A DNA stretch of 64,000 bases from the NCBI RefSeq assembly GCF_001953885.1, contig NZ_MQUS01000003.1:1-64000 (forward strand), written 5' to 3'. Every line of letters starts with the position of its first letter. The first letter of the stretch is position 1. The notes below the pieces were generated by a model. The model had not been told where the DNA came from. It saw only the letters and a program-made list of their open reading frames with translations, and did not search any database. The position numbers and the translations under genes are program-made. This document shows positions 53,223-61,072 of this stretch, piece by piece. This DNA comes from Streptomyces sp. IMTB 2501. GTDB lineage: Bacteria; Actinomycetota; Actinomycetes; Streptomycetales; Streptomycetaceae.

Positions 53223-54206
53223 CTACCGGCGGTGGGCGCCACCCGCCGTGCGCCGCCGTACCGACAGGAACAGCGTCGCCGAACCGAGCGCCAGCGCCGC
53301 CGCGCCACCGATCGCGACGTACGAGGTGGCGGTGGAGGCGCCGGTCTCCGCGAGGTTCTTCGTCGCACCGGCCGCCTTCGGCGCGTTGGGCGCGGCGGCG
53401 CTGCCGGGCTGCTGTGCCGGCGGCCGGGACGGCGTGCTCGTGCCGTCGCCGTGACCGTGGTGCTGCATCGTCATCGTCGACTTGTCGGCACCGGCCGCGA
53501 TCTGGTGGTCGGAGGGCGCGGAGGCCGTGGGAGCGGGGCTGCTGCCCGGGTTCGCCGCCCCGGCGCCACCGAAGTCGACGTCCGAGCAGGAGTAGAACGC
53601 CTCCGGGCTGTCCGAGCGCTGCCAGATCGCATACAGCAGCTGCTTGCCGGACCGCTCGGGAAGCGTGCCGGAGAACGTGTAGAAGCCACCCGAGGCGACC
53701 GGGTCGGTGGCCGTCGCCACCGGGTGCTCCAGATCCAGCTCGGACCAGGCCAGCGACTTGGCGGGGTCGTAACCGGGCTTGGTGAGATAGACCTTGAAGG
53801 TCCCCTTGTGCTGGGCGGTCACCCGGTACTTGAAGGTGTACGACCCGCTGTGCACGCTCGTCGCCGGCCAGTCGGCGCGGGCCAGGTCCAGGCCCTTGAA
53901 CTCCTCGTTGTTCGCGCTGCACAGCTTGCCGTCCGGGATCAGCTTCTGGTGCTGTCCGGCGGCATCGCCGATCCGGATGCCGTTCCAGTCGTACAGCGCC
54001 TGTGCGCCGCCGGCCGCCACGGCCGCCTTGCACGCGGCCGACTTCGGGCTCTGCGGACCCTCCGCGTAGCACTGCGAGACACGGCTGACCGGATCGCCCA
54101 TCGAACCGTGCGCGGACGCGGGCGCGGCGGCGAACACGGTCAGGGCGAGCGGCGGCAGACCGAGTACGGCGACGACAGCGGCCGTGCGTCGGGCGCGAGC
54201 GGGCAT
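53223..54206 (-). CDS. AA10 lytic polysaccharide monooxygenase with LAETG sorting signal
   Basis: This 327-residue protein has a signal peptide cleaved at SA|HGS, exposing His33 as the N-terminal copper ligand. The second His-brace residue is His133 in VTAQHKGTFKVY. The AA10 domain (33-220) has the family's Cys pattern and the terminal FYSCSDVDF. It is followed by a His/Gly/Pro-rich linker, LAETG at 285-289, a hydrophobic span and an Arg-rich tail, so it is a wall-anchored protein probably processed by a class E sortase. LPMOs oxidatively cleave chitin or cellulose; anchoring would keep activity at the hyphal surface. Confidence 0.92.
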   Translation of the reverse strand: MPARARRTAAVVAVLGLPPLALTVFAAAPASAHGSMGDPVSRVSQCYAEGPQSPKSAACKAAVAAGGAQALYDWNGIRIGDAAGQHQKLIPDGKLCSANNEEFKGLDLARADWPATSVHSGSYTFKYRVTAQHKGTFKVYLTKPGYDPAKSLAWSELDLEHPVATATDPVASGGFYTFSGTLPERSGKQLLYAIWQRSDSPEAFYSCSDVDFGGAGAANPGSSPAPTASAPSDHQIAAGADKSTMTMQHHGHGDGTSTPSRPPAQQPGSAAAPNAPKAAGATKNLAETGASTATSYVAIGGAAALALGSATLFLSVRRRTAGGAHRR

Positions 54207-54360
54207 GCGGAACTCCTCGAAAAACGGTCCTCGGTGCGGGTGGATCCCGTGGGGGTGCTCCGAAGCTAGCCCCGAGAAACCGTGAAATCGCCTGCTGGAG
54301 GCGGGAGAAGGAGATCCTTATGGTGCGCTTAAGGGGGTGCTCAGACTGCGCTCAGGTAGA

Positions 54361-54366
54361 TAGCGT
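54361..54366 (+). promoter_or_regulatory. Candidate -10 element for leaderless acetyltransferase gene
   Basis: TAGCGT lies 6 bases before ATG 54373 with no ribosome binding site between them. The same hexamer at the same distance precedes the I78-like gene at 28185. Confidence 0.4.
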
Positions 54367-54372
54367 GCGGCC

Positions 54373-54831
54373 ATGATCGACAGGAATCCCGAGCAGGTCC
54401 GCGCGGCCGTCGCCGGCGATGTGCCGGCTGTCAAGGCGGTGACGGACGCGGCCTATCAGCACTACATCGAGCGCATCGGCGTGGTGCCGCAGCCCATGGT
54501 GGCGGACCACGCCACGGACGTGGCCGCCGGCAAGGTGTTCGTCACCGGGGAACCGGTCGACGGGCTGGTCGTGATCGAGGCGTTCGCCGACCACCTCTTC
54601 CTGGACAGCATCGCCGTCCACCCCGACGCCCGCGGCACGGGCGTCGGAGGGCGCTTGCTGCGCTTCGTCGAGGCACGCGCGCGTGCGCTGGGCCTCGGCG
54701 AGATCAGGCTCTACACGAACGCGCTGATGTGGGAGAACCAGGAGATCTACCCGAAGTACGGATACGAGGTCGTGGAACGCCGTGTCGACGGGCCCTACGA
54801 CCGGATTCACTACCGCAAGCGGCTGGACTGA
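54373..54831 (+). CDS. GNAT-family N-acetyltransferase
   Basis: This 152-residue enzyme starts at ATG 54373. LFLDSIAVHPDARGTGVGGRL is strand beta4 followed by the acetyl-CoA pyrophosphate loop (R/Q-x-x-G-x-G/A form), and EIRLYTNALMWENQEIYPKYGY is the typical C-terminal motif. It acetylates an amine or amino group, substrate unknown. No ribosome binding site precedes it; TAGCGT 6 bases upstream suggests a leaderless transcript. Confidence 0.9.
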   Translation: MIDRNPEQVRAAVAGDVPAVKAVTDAAYQHYIERIGVVPQPMVADHATDVAAGKVFVTGEPVDGLVVIEAFADHLFLDSIAVHPDARGTGVGGRLLRFVEARARALGLGEIRLYTNALMWENQEIYPKYGYEVVERRVDGPYDRIHYRKRLD

Positions 54832-54845
54832 CGGCCCCGGCGCGG

Positions 54846-54980
54846 TCAGCCGTCGGGCCACCAGGTGCGTGCGATGTCTTTGCGCACCTCGGGACGGACC
54901 GCGGGGCGCTCCTCCGCCTCTTCGCGGACCCGGCGGCTGTCCGTCTTCTTCAGGGGCTTCTGCACGGTTACGCGGCGCAT
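54846..54980 (-). CDS. Small basic protein, 44 residues
   Basis: An ORF of 45 codons starts at ATG 54980, 5 bases after GGAGG, and encodes MRRVTVQKPLKKTDSRRVRE ending RTWWPDG. It is highly charged (Arg, Lys and Glu) with a terminal Trp pair and no membrane span. The strong ribosome binding site and normal G/C third-position bias support it as real. Function unknown; it is convergent with the acetyltransferase and divergent from the methyltransferase. Confidence 0.65.
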   Translation of the reverse strand: MRRVTVQKPLKKTDSRRVREEAEERPAVRPEVRKDIARTWWPDG

Positions 54981-55091
54981 GGCTGCCTCCTTCAGTGCCT
55001 ACCGTGGCCCGCGTTGTCACGGAGGTAGACCCTTTCGGCGAGAGTTCCTCATCGGAGCCGGATTGTCAGTGGCGGGTGTCACTCTGTGGGC

Positions 55092-55742
55092 ATGACGAAT
55101 GTGAAGGGCCGGACGGTTGCGCCGGTCGCCTACGATGCCCCGGATGTCGACTGGGACGCCGCGGCCGGCGTCTTCGACGACGAGCCGGACCATGGCCTGC
55201 GCGACCCCGGGATCCGCGCCGCCTGGGCGGCCAGACTCCGCTCCTGGCTGCCCGAGCGCCCCGCCGACGTCCTCGACCTCGGCTGCGGCACCGGCAGCCT
55301 GTCGCTCCTCGCGGCCGAACAGGGACACCGTGTGACCGGCGTCGACTCCTCCCCGGCGATGGTCGAGCGGGCCCGCGCCAAGCTCGCCGGGTACGACGCG
55401 GCGGTCCTGCGCGGGGATGCCGCCACCCCGCCGGTGGGGGAGCGGCGCTTCGACGTCGTCCTGGTGCGGCATGTGCTCTGGACCCTGCCGGGACCGGACA
55501 GGGTGCTGCGGCACTGGCGGGACCTGCTGCGGCCCGGAGGGCGGCTCGTGCTGGTCGAGGGGGTCTGGGGGACCCTGAACCCCGTCGGCATCCCCGCCGA
55601 GCACCTCACCGCCCTGCTCGCGCCGCTGAGCCCGGAGATACGCGTGGAGCGCCTGTCCGACGACCCGCTGTTGTGGGGGAAGGCGGTGACGGACGAGCGG
55701 TACGCCGTGGTGGCCGGCATAGGACACCCGTCAGGTCAGTAG
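55092..55742 (+). CDS. Class I SAM-dependent methyltransferase
   Basis: This 216-residue protein starts at ATG 55092. The SAM-binding loop DVLDLGCGTGSLSLLAAEQG is at about residues 60-79, followed by VTGVDSSPAMVERARAKL and the post-I motif FDVVLVRHVLWTLPGPD. LLRPGGRLVLVEGVWG is motif III. The substrate is unknown, most probably a small molecule. Its last 12 bases overlap the convergent DUF402 gene's coding end. Confidence 0.9.
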   Translation: MTNVKGRTVAPVAYDAPDVDWDAAAGVFDDEPDHGLRDPGIRAAWAARLRSWLPERPADVLDLGCGTGSLSLLAAEQGHRVTGVDSSPAMVERARAKLAGYDAAVLRGDAATPPVGERRFDVVLVRHVLWTLPGPDRVLRHWRDLLRPGGRLVLVEGVWGTLNPVGIPAEHLTALLAPLSPEIRVERLSDDPLLWGKAVTDERYAVVAGIGHPSGQ

Positions 55743-56231
55743 CTCCTCGAAGCCGCCCTTGCGGGCCAGCCTCTCCAGTTCGTCCAGGGCGGCCACGGCG
55801 GCGGAGGCGGCCTCGGGGTCCGTCTCCGCCAGCCCGCTCTCGGCGAACTCGTCCTCGTCCAGCCGTCGTACGTCCGTGCCGTCGGCGGAGCGCCACAGGT
55901 CCAGGTCCAGGTCTTCCACGGTCAGTTCGGCGCCGGTGCGCACCGCCGGGCGGGTGATGTCGCAGTACCAGCCCTTCACCGTGCCGTCCGCGGCGCGCAC
56001 CTCCTTCACCGCGTACCAGCGGTCCCGCCAGTAGTACTCGGTGAAGACGTCACCCGGCTCGAAGCGGACGAAGCCGAAGTCCCGGGCGCCGGCGCCCGCC
56101 CAGGGCGCGCGTACGGCGATGCGGGTGCCGTCGTCGCCGAGCAGCTCGGCCGGGTAACGGATCTTCGTCCGGCCGGCCTTGACCAGGACGACCTCCAACT
56201 GTTCCAGTTCGTCAGCCGAGTTCACGGACAT
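55731..56231 (-). CDS. DUF402-family protein
   Basis: This 166-residue protein starts at ATG 56231. The DUF402 core is ARDFGFVRFEPGDVFTEYYW and WYAVKEVRAADGTVKGWYCD followed by LTVEDLDLDLWRSADG with conserved acidic residues. Characterised relatives hydrolyse nucleoside di- and triphosphates using metal. The start lies 20 bases inside the end of the upstream acetyltransferase gene, so the two are cotranscribed. Confidence 0.88.
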   Translation of the reverse strand: MSVNSADELEQLEVVLVKAGRTKIRYPAELLGDDGTRIAVRAPWAGAGARDFGFVRFEPGDVFTEYYWRDRWYAVKEVRAADGTVKGWYCDITRPAVRTGAELTVEDLDLDLWRSADGTDVRRLDEDEFAESGLAETDPEAASAAVAALDELERLARKGGFEELLT

Positions 56232-57141
56232 GGCGTACCTCCGTCGCGCAGATCTCGTACCCGAGCCACTCGTTGATCGCGATCATCGGGTCGTTCCCGG
56301 TGTCGTTGCCGGTGAAGGCCTCGGTGACACCGGCGGCCCGGGCCCGGTAGAGAGAGTGGATCTTGGCGAGCTTGGCCAGGCCGCGCCCGCGATGGGACTG
56401 GGCGGTGCCGGTCATCGCGGTGGCGTACCGGGTGCCGCCGTCGGTGTAGGCCACGCTGAAGGCCACTGGGCGGCCCTCGACACACGCGGCCACCGTCAGG
56501 TCGCGGTCCAGCAGCGGATGCTTCCAGTACTGCTCGATCCAGGCCTCGTAGTCGGTCAACTCGTAGTCGACGTCGCCCGGTTCGTCCAGCATCGTCTCCG
56601 CGTCCAGCTCGAACAGCGGGCGCGGGTCGTCCGCGAAGTCCGCGGCTGTACGCAGCTCGACGCCCGGCGGGGTCTCCGGTACGGGCGGGAGAGCGGAGCC
56701 CGCCAGGTCGCGGCGCAGGAAGTGGGCGGAACGGCTGCCCCGATAGCCGTGGCGTTCCGCGAAGGCGCGGTTGGCCGGATCGTCGAGGACCCAGCTGAAC
56801 ACCCTGGTCGCTCCCTGGGCGGCTAGGTGCTCCTCGGCCGCCCGCAGCAGGAGCCCGCCGGCGCCGCGACCGGTCCGGTCCGGTCGGACGTAGACGTTCA
56901 GGAGACCCTGGCCCGGCTCCGTGCTGTCGTGGGCCAGATGGACCTGGGCCGTGCCGATCACCTCGCCGTCCTCCTCCGCGATCAACGGGCGATAGCGCGC
57001 CTCGGGCGGCATGCGGAGCGCGTCGTGGCGGATCGAGTCCGAGGTGAACAGGATGTACGGAAGGGCGAGATGGCGGACCCGGGCGAAGCCCTCGGTGTCC
57101 GCGGGGACGCCGGGGCGGAGGTCACGCACGATCACAGTCAT
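56212..57141 (-). CDS. Double-GNAT acetyltransferase
   Basis: This 309-residue protein starts at ATG 57141. It consists of two GNAT-like halves: LLNVYVRPDRTGRGAGGLLL (N-terminal half, acetyl-CoA loop at residues about 85-100) and TAMTGTAQSHRGRGLAKLAK (C-terminal half, residues about 245-265, followed by the NDPMIAINEWLGY motif). Double GNAT proteins include mycothiol synthase and aminoglycoside acetyltransferase-like enzymes. The general architecture fits, but the substrate is not evident. It overlaps the downstream DUF402 gene by 20 bases. Confidence 0.85.
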   Translation of the reverse strand: MTVIVRDLRPGVPADTEGFARVRHLALPYILFTSDSIRHDALRMPPEARYRPLIAEEDGEVIGTAQVHLAHDSTEPGQGLLNVYVRPDRTGRGAGGLLLRAAEEHLAAQGATRVFSWVLDDPANRAFAERHGYRGSRSAHFLRRDLAGSALPPVPETPPGVELRTAADFADDPRPLFELDAETMLDEPGDVDYELTDYEAWIEQYWKHPLLDRDLTVAACVEGRPVAFSVAYTDGGTRYATAMTGTAQSHRGRGLAKLAKIHSLYRARAAGVTEAFTGNDTGNDPMIAINEWLGYEICATEVRHVRELG

Positions 57142-57211
57142 GGGGATGCACCGTACGGGGATACGTGCCGGGGATGCCTCTGATTTTCCACCCGTGGGGG
57201 ACAATCGGCCC

Positions 57212-57580
57212 GTGAGCCTGAAGATCCGCATCGATGACAGCGCGCCCCCGTACGAGCAGGTGCGGGCGCAGATCTCCGCACAGGCCCGGTCCGGGGGCTT
57301 GCCGGTGGGATACCGGTTGCCGACCGTGCGGGGGCTGGCCGAGTCCCTGGGCCTCGCCGTGAACACCGTGGCCAAGGCGTACCGGGCGCTGGAGACCGAC
57401 GGGGTGATCGAGACGCGGGGGCGCAACGGAACGTTCGTGGCTGCCGCCGGCTCGGCCGCGGAGCGTGAGGCGTCCTTGGCCGCACAGGCTTACGCCGAGC
57501 GTGTCCGGCGGCTCGGGCTCACCGAGGATGACGCGTTGGCCGCCGTGCGGGATGCCCTGCGGGCTGCCTACGGGAAATAG
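57212..57580 (+). CDS. GntR-family regulator (YtrA subfamily)
   Basis: This 122-residue protein uses GTG 57212. It has only the DNA-binding domain and a short C-terminal helix: APPYEQVRAQISAQARSG and LPVGYRLPTVRGLAESLGL form the N-terminal helices, followed by GVIETRGRNGTFVAA as wing. The lack of an effector domain fits the YtrA group, which often regulate ABC transporters. None is adjacent here. The neighbour at 57141 is divergent and may be the target. Confidence 0.88.
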   Translation: MSLKIRIDDSAPPYEQVRAQISAQARSGGLPVGYRLPTVRGLAESLGLAVNTVAKAYRALETDGVIETRGRNGTFVAAAGSAAEREASLAAQAYAERVRRLGLTEDDALAAVRDALRAAYGK

Positions 57581-57628
57581 CGGGCTGGAGCGCTGCCCGG
57601 AGCGACGGAGAAGAACCGGTCGCGAGAA

Positions 57629-58405
57629 TCAGTGGCGCTTCGCCGGCTCCGGGAACCGTGTCACCCGCAGGCCCGCCCTCTCCGCCGCCCTTGCGAACGT
57701 CACCGCGTCCTGTACCGCCGCACCTCCCGGGTCGTTGTTGAAGTACGCGTACACGTCGTCCCCCGACCCTTCCCGCCATGTCGTCGCGATGCGGTCCACC
57801 CAGGTCTCCAGGGAGCGGCGGCCGTAGTGGGGCCAGGGGGTGGCTCGGCCCTCGTGGAAGCGGACGTAGCCCCAGTCGGTGGTGCGCCACAGGGGCGTCG
57901 TCGGGTGGGCCTGGACGTCCGCCCAGCACAGGGCCGCGTGCCGGGCCGACAGGACCTCACGGACTTCCGCTGTCCACCAGGAGTCGTGGCGCGGTTCCAC
58001 GGCGACCCTCGTACCGCGCGGGAAGCAGGCCAGGCAGGTGTCCAGGAGCGCGGGGTCGGCGCGCAGGGTCGGCGGGAGCTGGAGGAGGATTGGGCCCAGG
58101 CGGTCGCCGAGGCCCGCCGCGTGGGTCATCAGGCGGTCGACCGGTTCGGCGGGGTCCTTCAGGCGCTTGATGTGGGTCAGATAGCGGCTGGCCTTGACCG
58201 CGACGACGAAGTCCGCCGGGACCCGCTCCCGCCAGGTCTCGAAGTTCTCGCGGGACGGGAGACGGTAGAACGCGTTGTTGATCTCCACCGTCGCGAAGAG
58301 CCGGGTGTACTCCTCCAGCCACAGCCGAGCCGGGACCCCGGCCGGATAGACGAGGTCCCGCCAGTCCTTGTACTGCCACCCCGAGGTGCCGACGAACAAG
58401 GTCAC
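57629..58405 (-). CDS. DUF72-family TIM-barrel protein
   Basis: This 258-residue protein starts at GTG 58405. FVGTSGWQYKDWRDLVYPAG and VEINNAFYRLPSRENFETWR are the diagnostic N-terminal motifs of DUF72, and AVKASRYLTHIKRLKDP and RVAVEPRHDSWWTAEVREVL follow. The fold is a TIM barrel related to endonuclease-type enzymes, but no reaction has been established. It is convergent with the GntR gene and 15 bases downstream of an AAA ATPase gene on the same strand. Confidence 0.92.
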   Translation of the reverse strand: MTLFVGTSGWQYKDWRDLVYPAGVPARLWLEEYTRLFATVEINNAFYRLPSRENFETWRERVPADFVVAVKASRYLTHIKRLKDPAEPVDRLMTHAAGLGDRLGPILLQLPPTLRADPALLDTCLACFPRGTRVAVEPRHDSWWTAEVREVLSARHAALCWADVQAHPTTPLWRTTDWGYVRFHEGRATPWPHYGRRSLETWVDRIATTWREGSGDDVYAYFNNDPGGAAVQDAVTFARAAERAGLRVTRFPEPAKRH

Positions 58406-58420
58406 AGCACCATCAAAGCA

Positions 58421-59515
58421 CTACAGATACAGGCCCGCGTCCGCGCCGTCCCGCGCCCCCGGCACCGAGGTCGGCGCCGTGCCCCGGCGCAGCGCGAACA
58501 GCTCGGCCAGCGTCGCGCCCTCGCGGCCGACGCCCTCCTCGACGCCGAGCCAGTTCACCGCCTCGCGGCGGGTCAGCGGGCCCACCTCGATACGGGCCAG
58601 GCAGCGCCCGGGGCGGACCACCGCCGGGTGCAGACGCTCCAGATCCTCGTTGGTGGTGACGCCGACCAGCACGTTGCGGCCCTGGCCGAGCAGGCCGTCG
58701 GTCAGGTTGAGCAGCCGGGACAGGGCCTGGCCCGCCGTGTGCTTGGCCTCGCCGCGGATCAGCTCGTCGCAGTCCTCCAGGAGCAGCAGCCGCCAGCGGC
58801 CCTTTCCCGCGCTGTCCTCCTCGCCGATCGCGATGTCCATCAGATAGCCGACGTCGGAGAAGAGGCGTTCGGGGTCCAGGACGCAGTCCACCTGGCACCA
58901 GTCGCGCCAGGAACGGGCCAGCGTGCGCAGGGCCGAGGTCTTGCCGGTGCCGGGCGGGCCGTGCAGGAGGAGCAGCCGGCCGGCGATGTCCTCCGGGGTC
59001 GTCTTCATCAGGCGGTCCATGGCGTCCGCCACCGGTGCCGTGTAGTTGGGCCGGACCTCGTCCCAGGTGCCGGCGGAGATCTGCCGGGTGGTGCGGTGCG
59101 GGCCGCGCCGGGGGGAGACGTACCAGAAGCCCATCGTCACGTTCTCGGGCTGGGGCTCGGGCTCGTCCGCCGCGCCGTCCGTGGCCTGGTCGAGGACCCG
59201 CTTGGCCAGTTCGGCGCTGGTCGCGGTCACCGTGACGTCCGCGCCGCGGTTCCAGCGGGAGACCAGCAGGGTCCAGCCGTCGCCCTCGGCGAGGGTGGCG
59301 CTGCGGTCGTCGTCGCGGGCGACCCGCAGTACGCGGGCGCCGTCCGGCAGCAGGGTGGCGTCGGAGCGGACGCGGTCGATGTTGGCCGCGTGCGAGTACG
59401 GCTGCTCGCCCGTCGCGAAGCGGCCGAGGAACAGCGCGTCGACGACGTCGGACGGCGAGTCGGAGTCGTCGACGTGGAGCCGGATCGGCAGTGCGTCGTG
59501 TGGGTTCGCAGACAT
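58421..59515 (-). CDS. AAA-family ATPase (DUF5925 type)
   Basis: This 364-residue protein starts at ATG 59515. The N-terminal 150 residues form a beta-rich adaptor domain. The AAA domain contains Walker A LLLLHGPPGTGKTSALRTLA, Walker B RLLLLEDCDELIRG and sensor/arginine-finger segments NVLVGVTTNEDLERLHPAVV and RPGRCLARIEVGPL. The combination is characteristic of actinobacterial DUF5925-linked ATPases of unknown function. It may act as an unfoldase or remodelling factor; no protease or partner gene lies nearby. Confidence 0.85.
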   Translation of the reverse strand: MSANPHDALPIRLHVDDSDSPSDVVDALFLGRFATGEQPYSHAANIDRVRSDATLLPDGARVLRVARDDDRSATLAEGDGWTLLVSRWNRGADVTVTATSAELAKRVLDQATDGAADEPEPQPENVTMGFWYVSPRRGPHRTTRQISAGTWDEVRPNYTAPVADAMDRLMKTTPEDIAGRLLLLHGPPGTGKTSALRTLARSWRDWCQVDCVLDPERLFSDVGYLMDIAIGEEDSAGKGRWRLLLLEDCDELIRGEAKHTAGQALSRLLNLTDGLLGQGRNVLVGVTTNEDLERLHPAVVRPGRCLARIEVGPLTRREAVNWLGVEEGVGREGATLAELFALRRGTAPTSVPGARDGADAGLYL

Positions 59516-59624
59516 GCCGCCATGATCGGGCACGGACCGGCTCCGCGCACGGCAATTCTCCGTTTGTTCCGGGTCTCCCCAAAGCCCGCCGGACGACCTC
59601 CCTCCGCCGTTACCGTTGTCCTCG

Positions 59625-61043
59625 ATGGGACGACATGGGTGGGATTCGGATACTCGGCGGTGGCGGTTCACCGCCCTGCTCGGTGTCGGCGCGGCCGTGC
59701 TGGCCCTGGCGGTGACCCTGTTCGGCACGCTGACCGGCGGTCCCAGCACCGCCGGCACCACACGTGACGGCGACAAGGTGCACGGCACCCCCGCGAGCCC
59801 GGGCGCGAAACCGGAGCCGTACGTCGGCTGGGGGTTCACCCACACCCAGTACAGCGCCGACGAAGGCGCCGGTGCGGCCACCAAGAGCGTGGAGCAGCTG
59901 CTCGGCCGGAGCGGCGGGCTGGCGCAGAACCAGCACATCATGGGCTGGGGCGCCGACAATCCCGAACCGGTCAAGGGGCACTACGACTTCGGCGCCCTCG
60001 ACCGCCGCCTTGACTTCATGCGCGCCTCCGGCGCCACCCCCGTGATCACCCTGTGCTGCTCCCCGGACTGGATGAAGGGCGGCAGGGCCGGCGTCGACAG
60101 TACGGACTGGAGCCAGTCCGCCCTGGAGAAGGCGCCCGCCCCCGACCACTACCAGGACTTCGCCGACCTCGCCGCGACCGTCGCCCGCCGCTATCCGGAT
60201 GTGAAGCACTTCATCGTCTGGAACGAGTTCAAGGGCTTCTGGAACGACGCCGAGTCCCGCTGGGACTACGAGGGATACACCAGGCTGTACAACCTCGTGT
60301 ACACGGCGCTGAAGAAGGTCGACAAGGACATCATGGTCGGCGGGCCGTATCTGGTGATGGACAGCCTCGACCCGCGTGACCAGAACGCCTCCGGCGCGCT
60401 GAAAGGCCCGTGGGGCGCCGTGGACCGGCGGGTGCTCGACGCCTTCTCGTACTGGAACGCGCACAAGGCCGGCGCCGACTTCACCGTCGTCGACGGCTCC
60501 AGCTACACCCACGACGACGACCTGCTGCCCGACGAGTTCGGGGCCACCGACAAGCTGACGGCGGTCAGCGAGTGGCTGCGGCGGCAGACCCACGGCCTGC
60601 CGCTGTGGTGGGCCGAGTACTACGTGGAGCCCGGCGACGGCAACGGCGACCGCACCGGCTGGACCGAGCCGCACCGCGTCGCCGTACAGGCCACCGGCAT
60701 GATCGCCATGGTCAGGGGCGGCGCCGGATCCGGCTTCTACTGGAACCCGGAGGAGAAGACCGGTTCCGGCTGCGCCGGCTGCCTGTGGACGCCGACCGAC
60801 GGCTCCGGCGGAGGCAAAGCCCTGCCCATGTACGACCTGGTGTCCCGGTTCGCCAAGGCGTTCCCGCCCGGAACGGCGTACCGGAACGTGTCCGTCGCGG
60901 CCGACGACGTGCCCCATGTCCGCGTCCTGGCGAGCGGGAGGACCGTCCTCGTCGTCAACACGCAGAACCGGGCGATCAGCGCCCAGGTCGACGGCAAACG
61001 GTTCGGCATGCAGCCGTACGAGGTGAAGTGGCTCGACCGCTGA
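59625..61043 (+). CDS. GH39-like glycoside hydrolase, membrane-anchored or secreted
   Basis: This 472-residue protein starts at ATG 59625, with TACCGT 8 bases upstream and no ribosome binding site, so it may be leaderless; TTG 59616 is in frame but less likely. A hydrophobic segment near the N-terminus (FTALLGVGAAVLALAVTLFG) acts as membrane anchor or signal. The TIM-barrel portion contains HFIVWNEFKGFW with the acid/base Glu and LPLWWAEYYVEPGDG with the likely nucleophile, the GH39/clan A pattern. It probably cleaves a beta-linked polysaccharide, consistent with the polysaccharide membrane protein next to it. Confidence 0.83.
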   Translation: MGRHGWDSDTRRWRFTALLGVGAAVLALAVTLFGTLTGGPSTAGTTRDGDKVHGTPASPGAKPEPYVGWGFTHTQYSADEGAGAATKSVEQLLGRSGGLAQNQHIMGWGADNPEPVKGHYDFGALDRRLDFMRASGATPVITLCCSPDWMKGGRAGVDSTDWSQSALEKAPAPDHYQDFADLAATVARRYPDVKHFIVWNEFKGFWNDAESRWDYEGYTRLYNLVYTALKKVDKDIMVGGPYLVMDSLDPRDQNASGALKGPWGAVDRRVLDAFSYWNAHKAGADFTVVDGSSYTHDDDLLPDEFGATDKLTAVSEWLRRQTHGLPLWWAEYYVEPGDGNGDRTGWTEPHRVAVQATGMIAMVRGGAGSGFYWNPEEKTGSGCAGCLWTPTDGSGGGKALPMYDLVSRFAKAFPPGTAYRNVSVAADDVPHVRVLASGRTVLVVNTQNRAISAQVDGKRFGMQPYEVKWLDR

Positions 61044-61072
61044 GCCACCCCACACCCGTCACCTCGGCGTCA

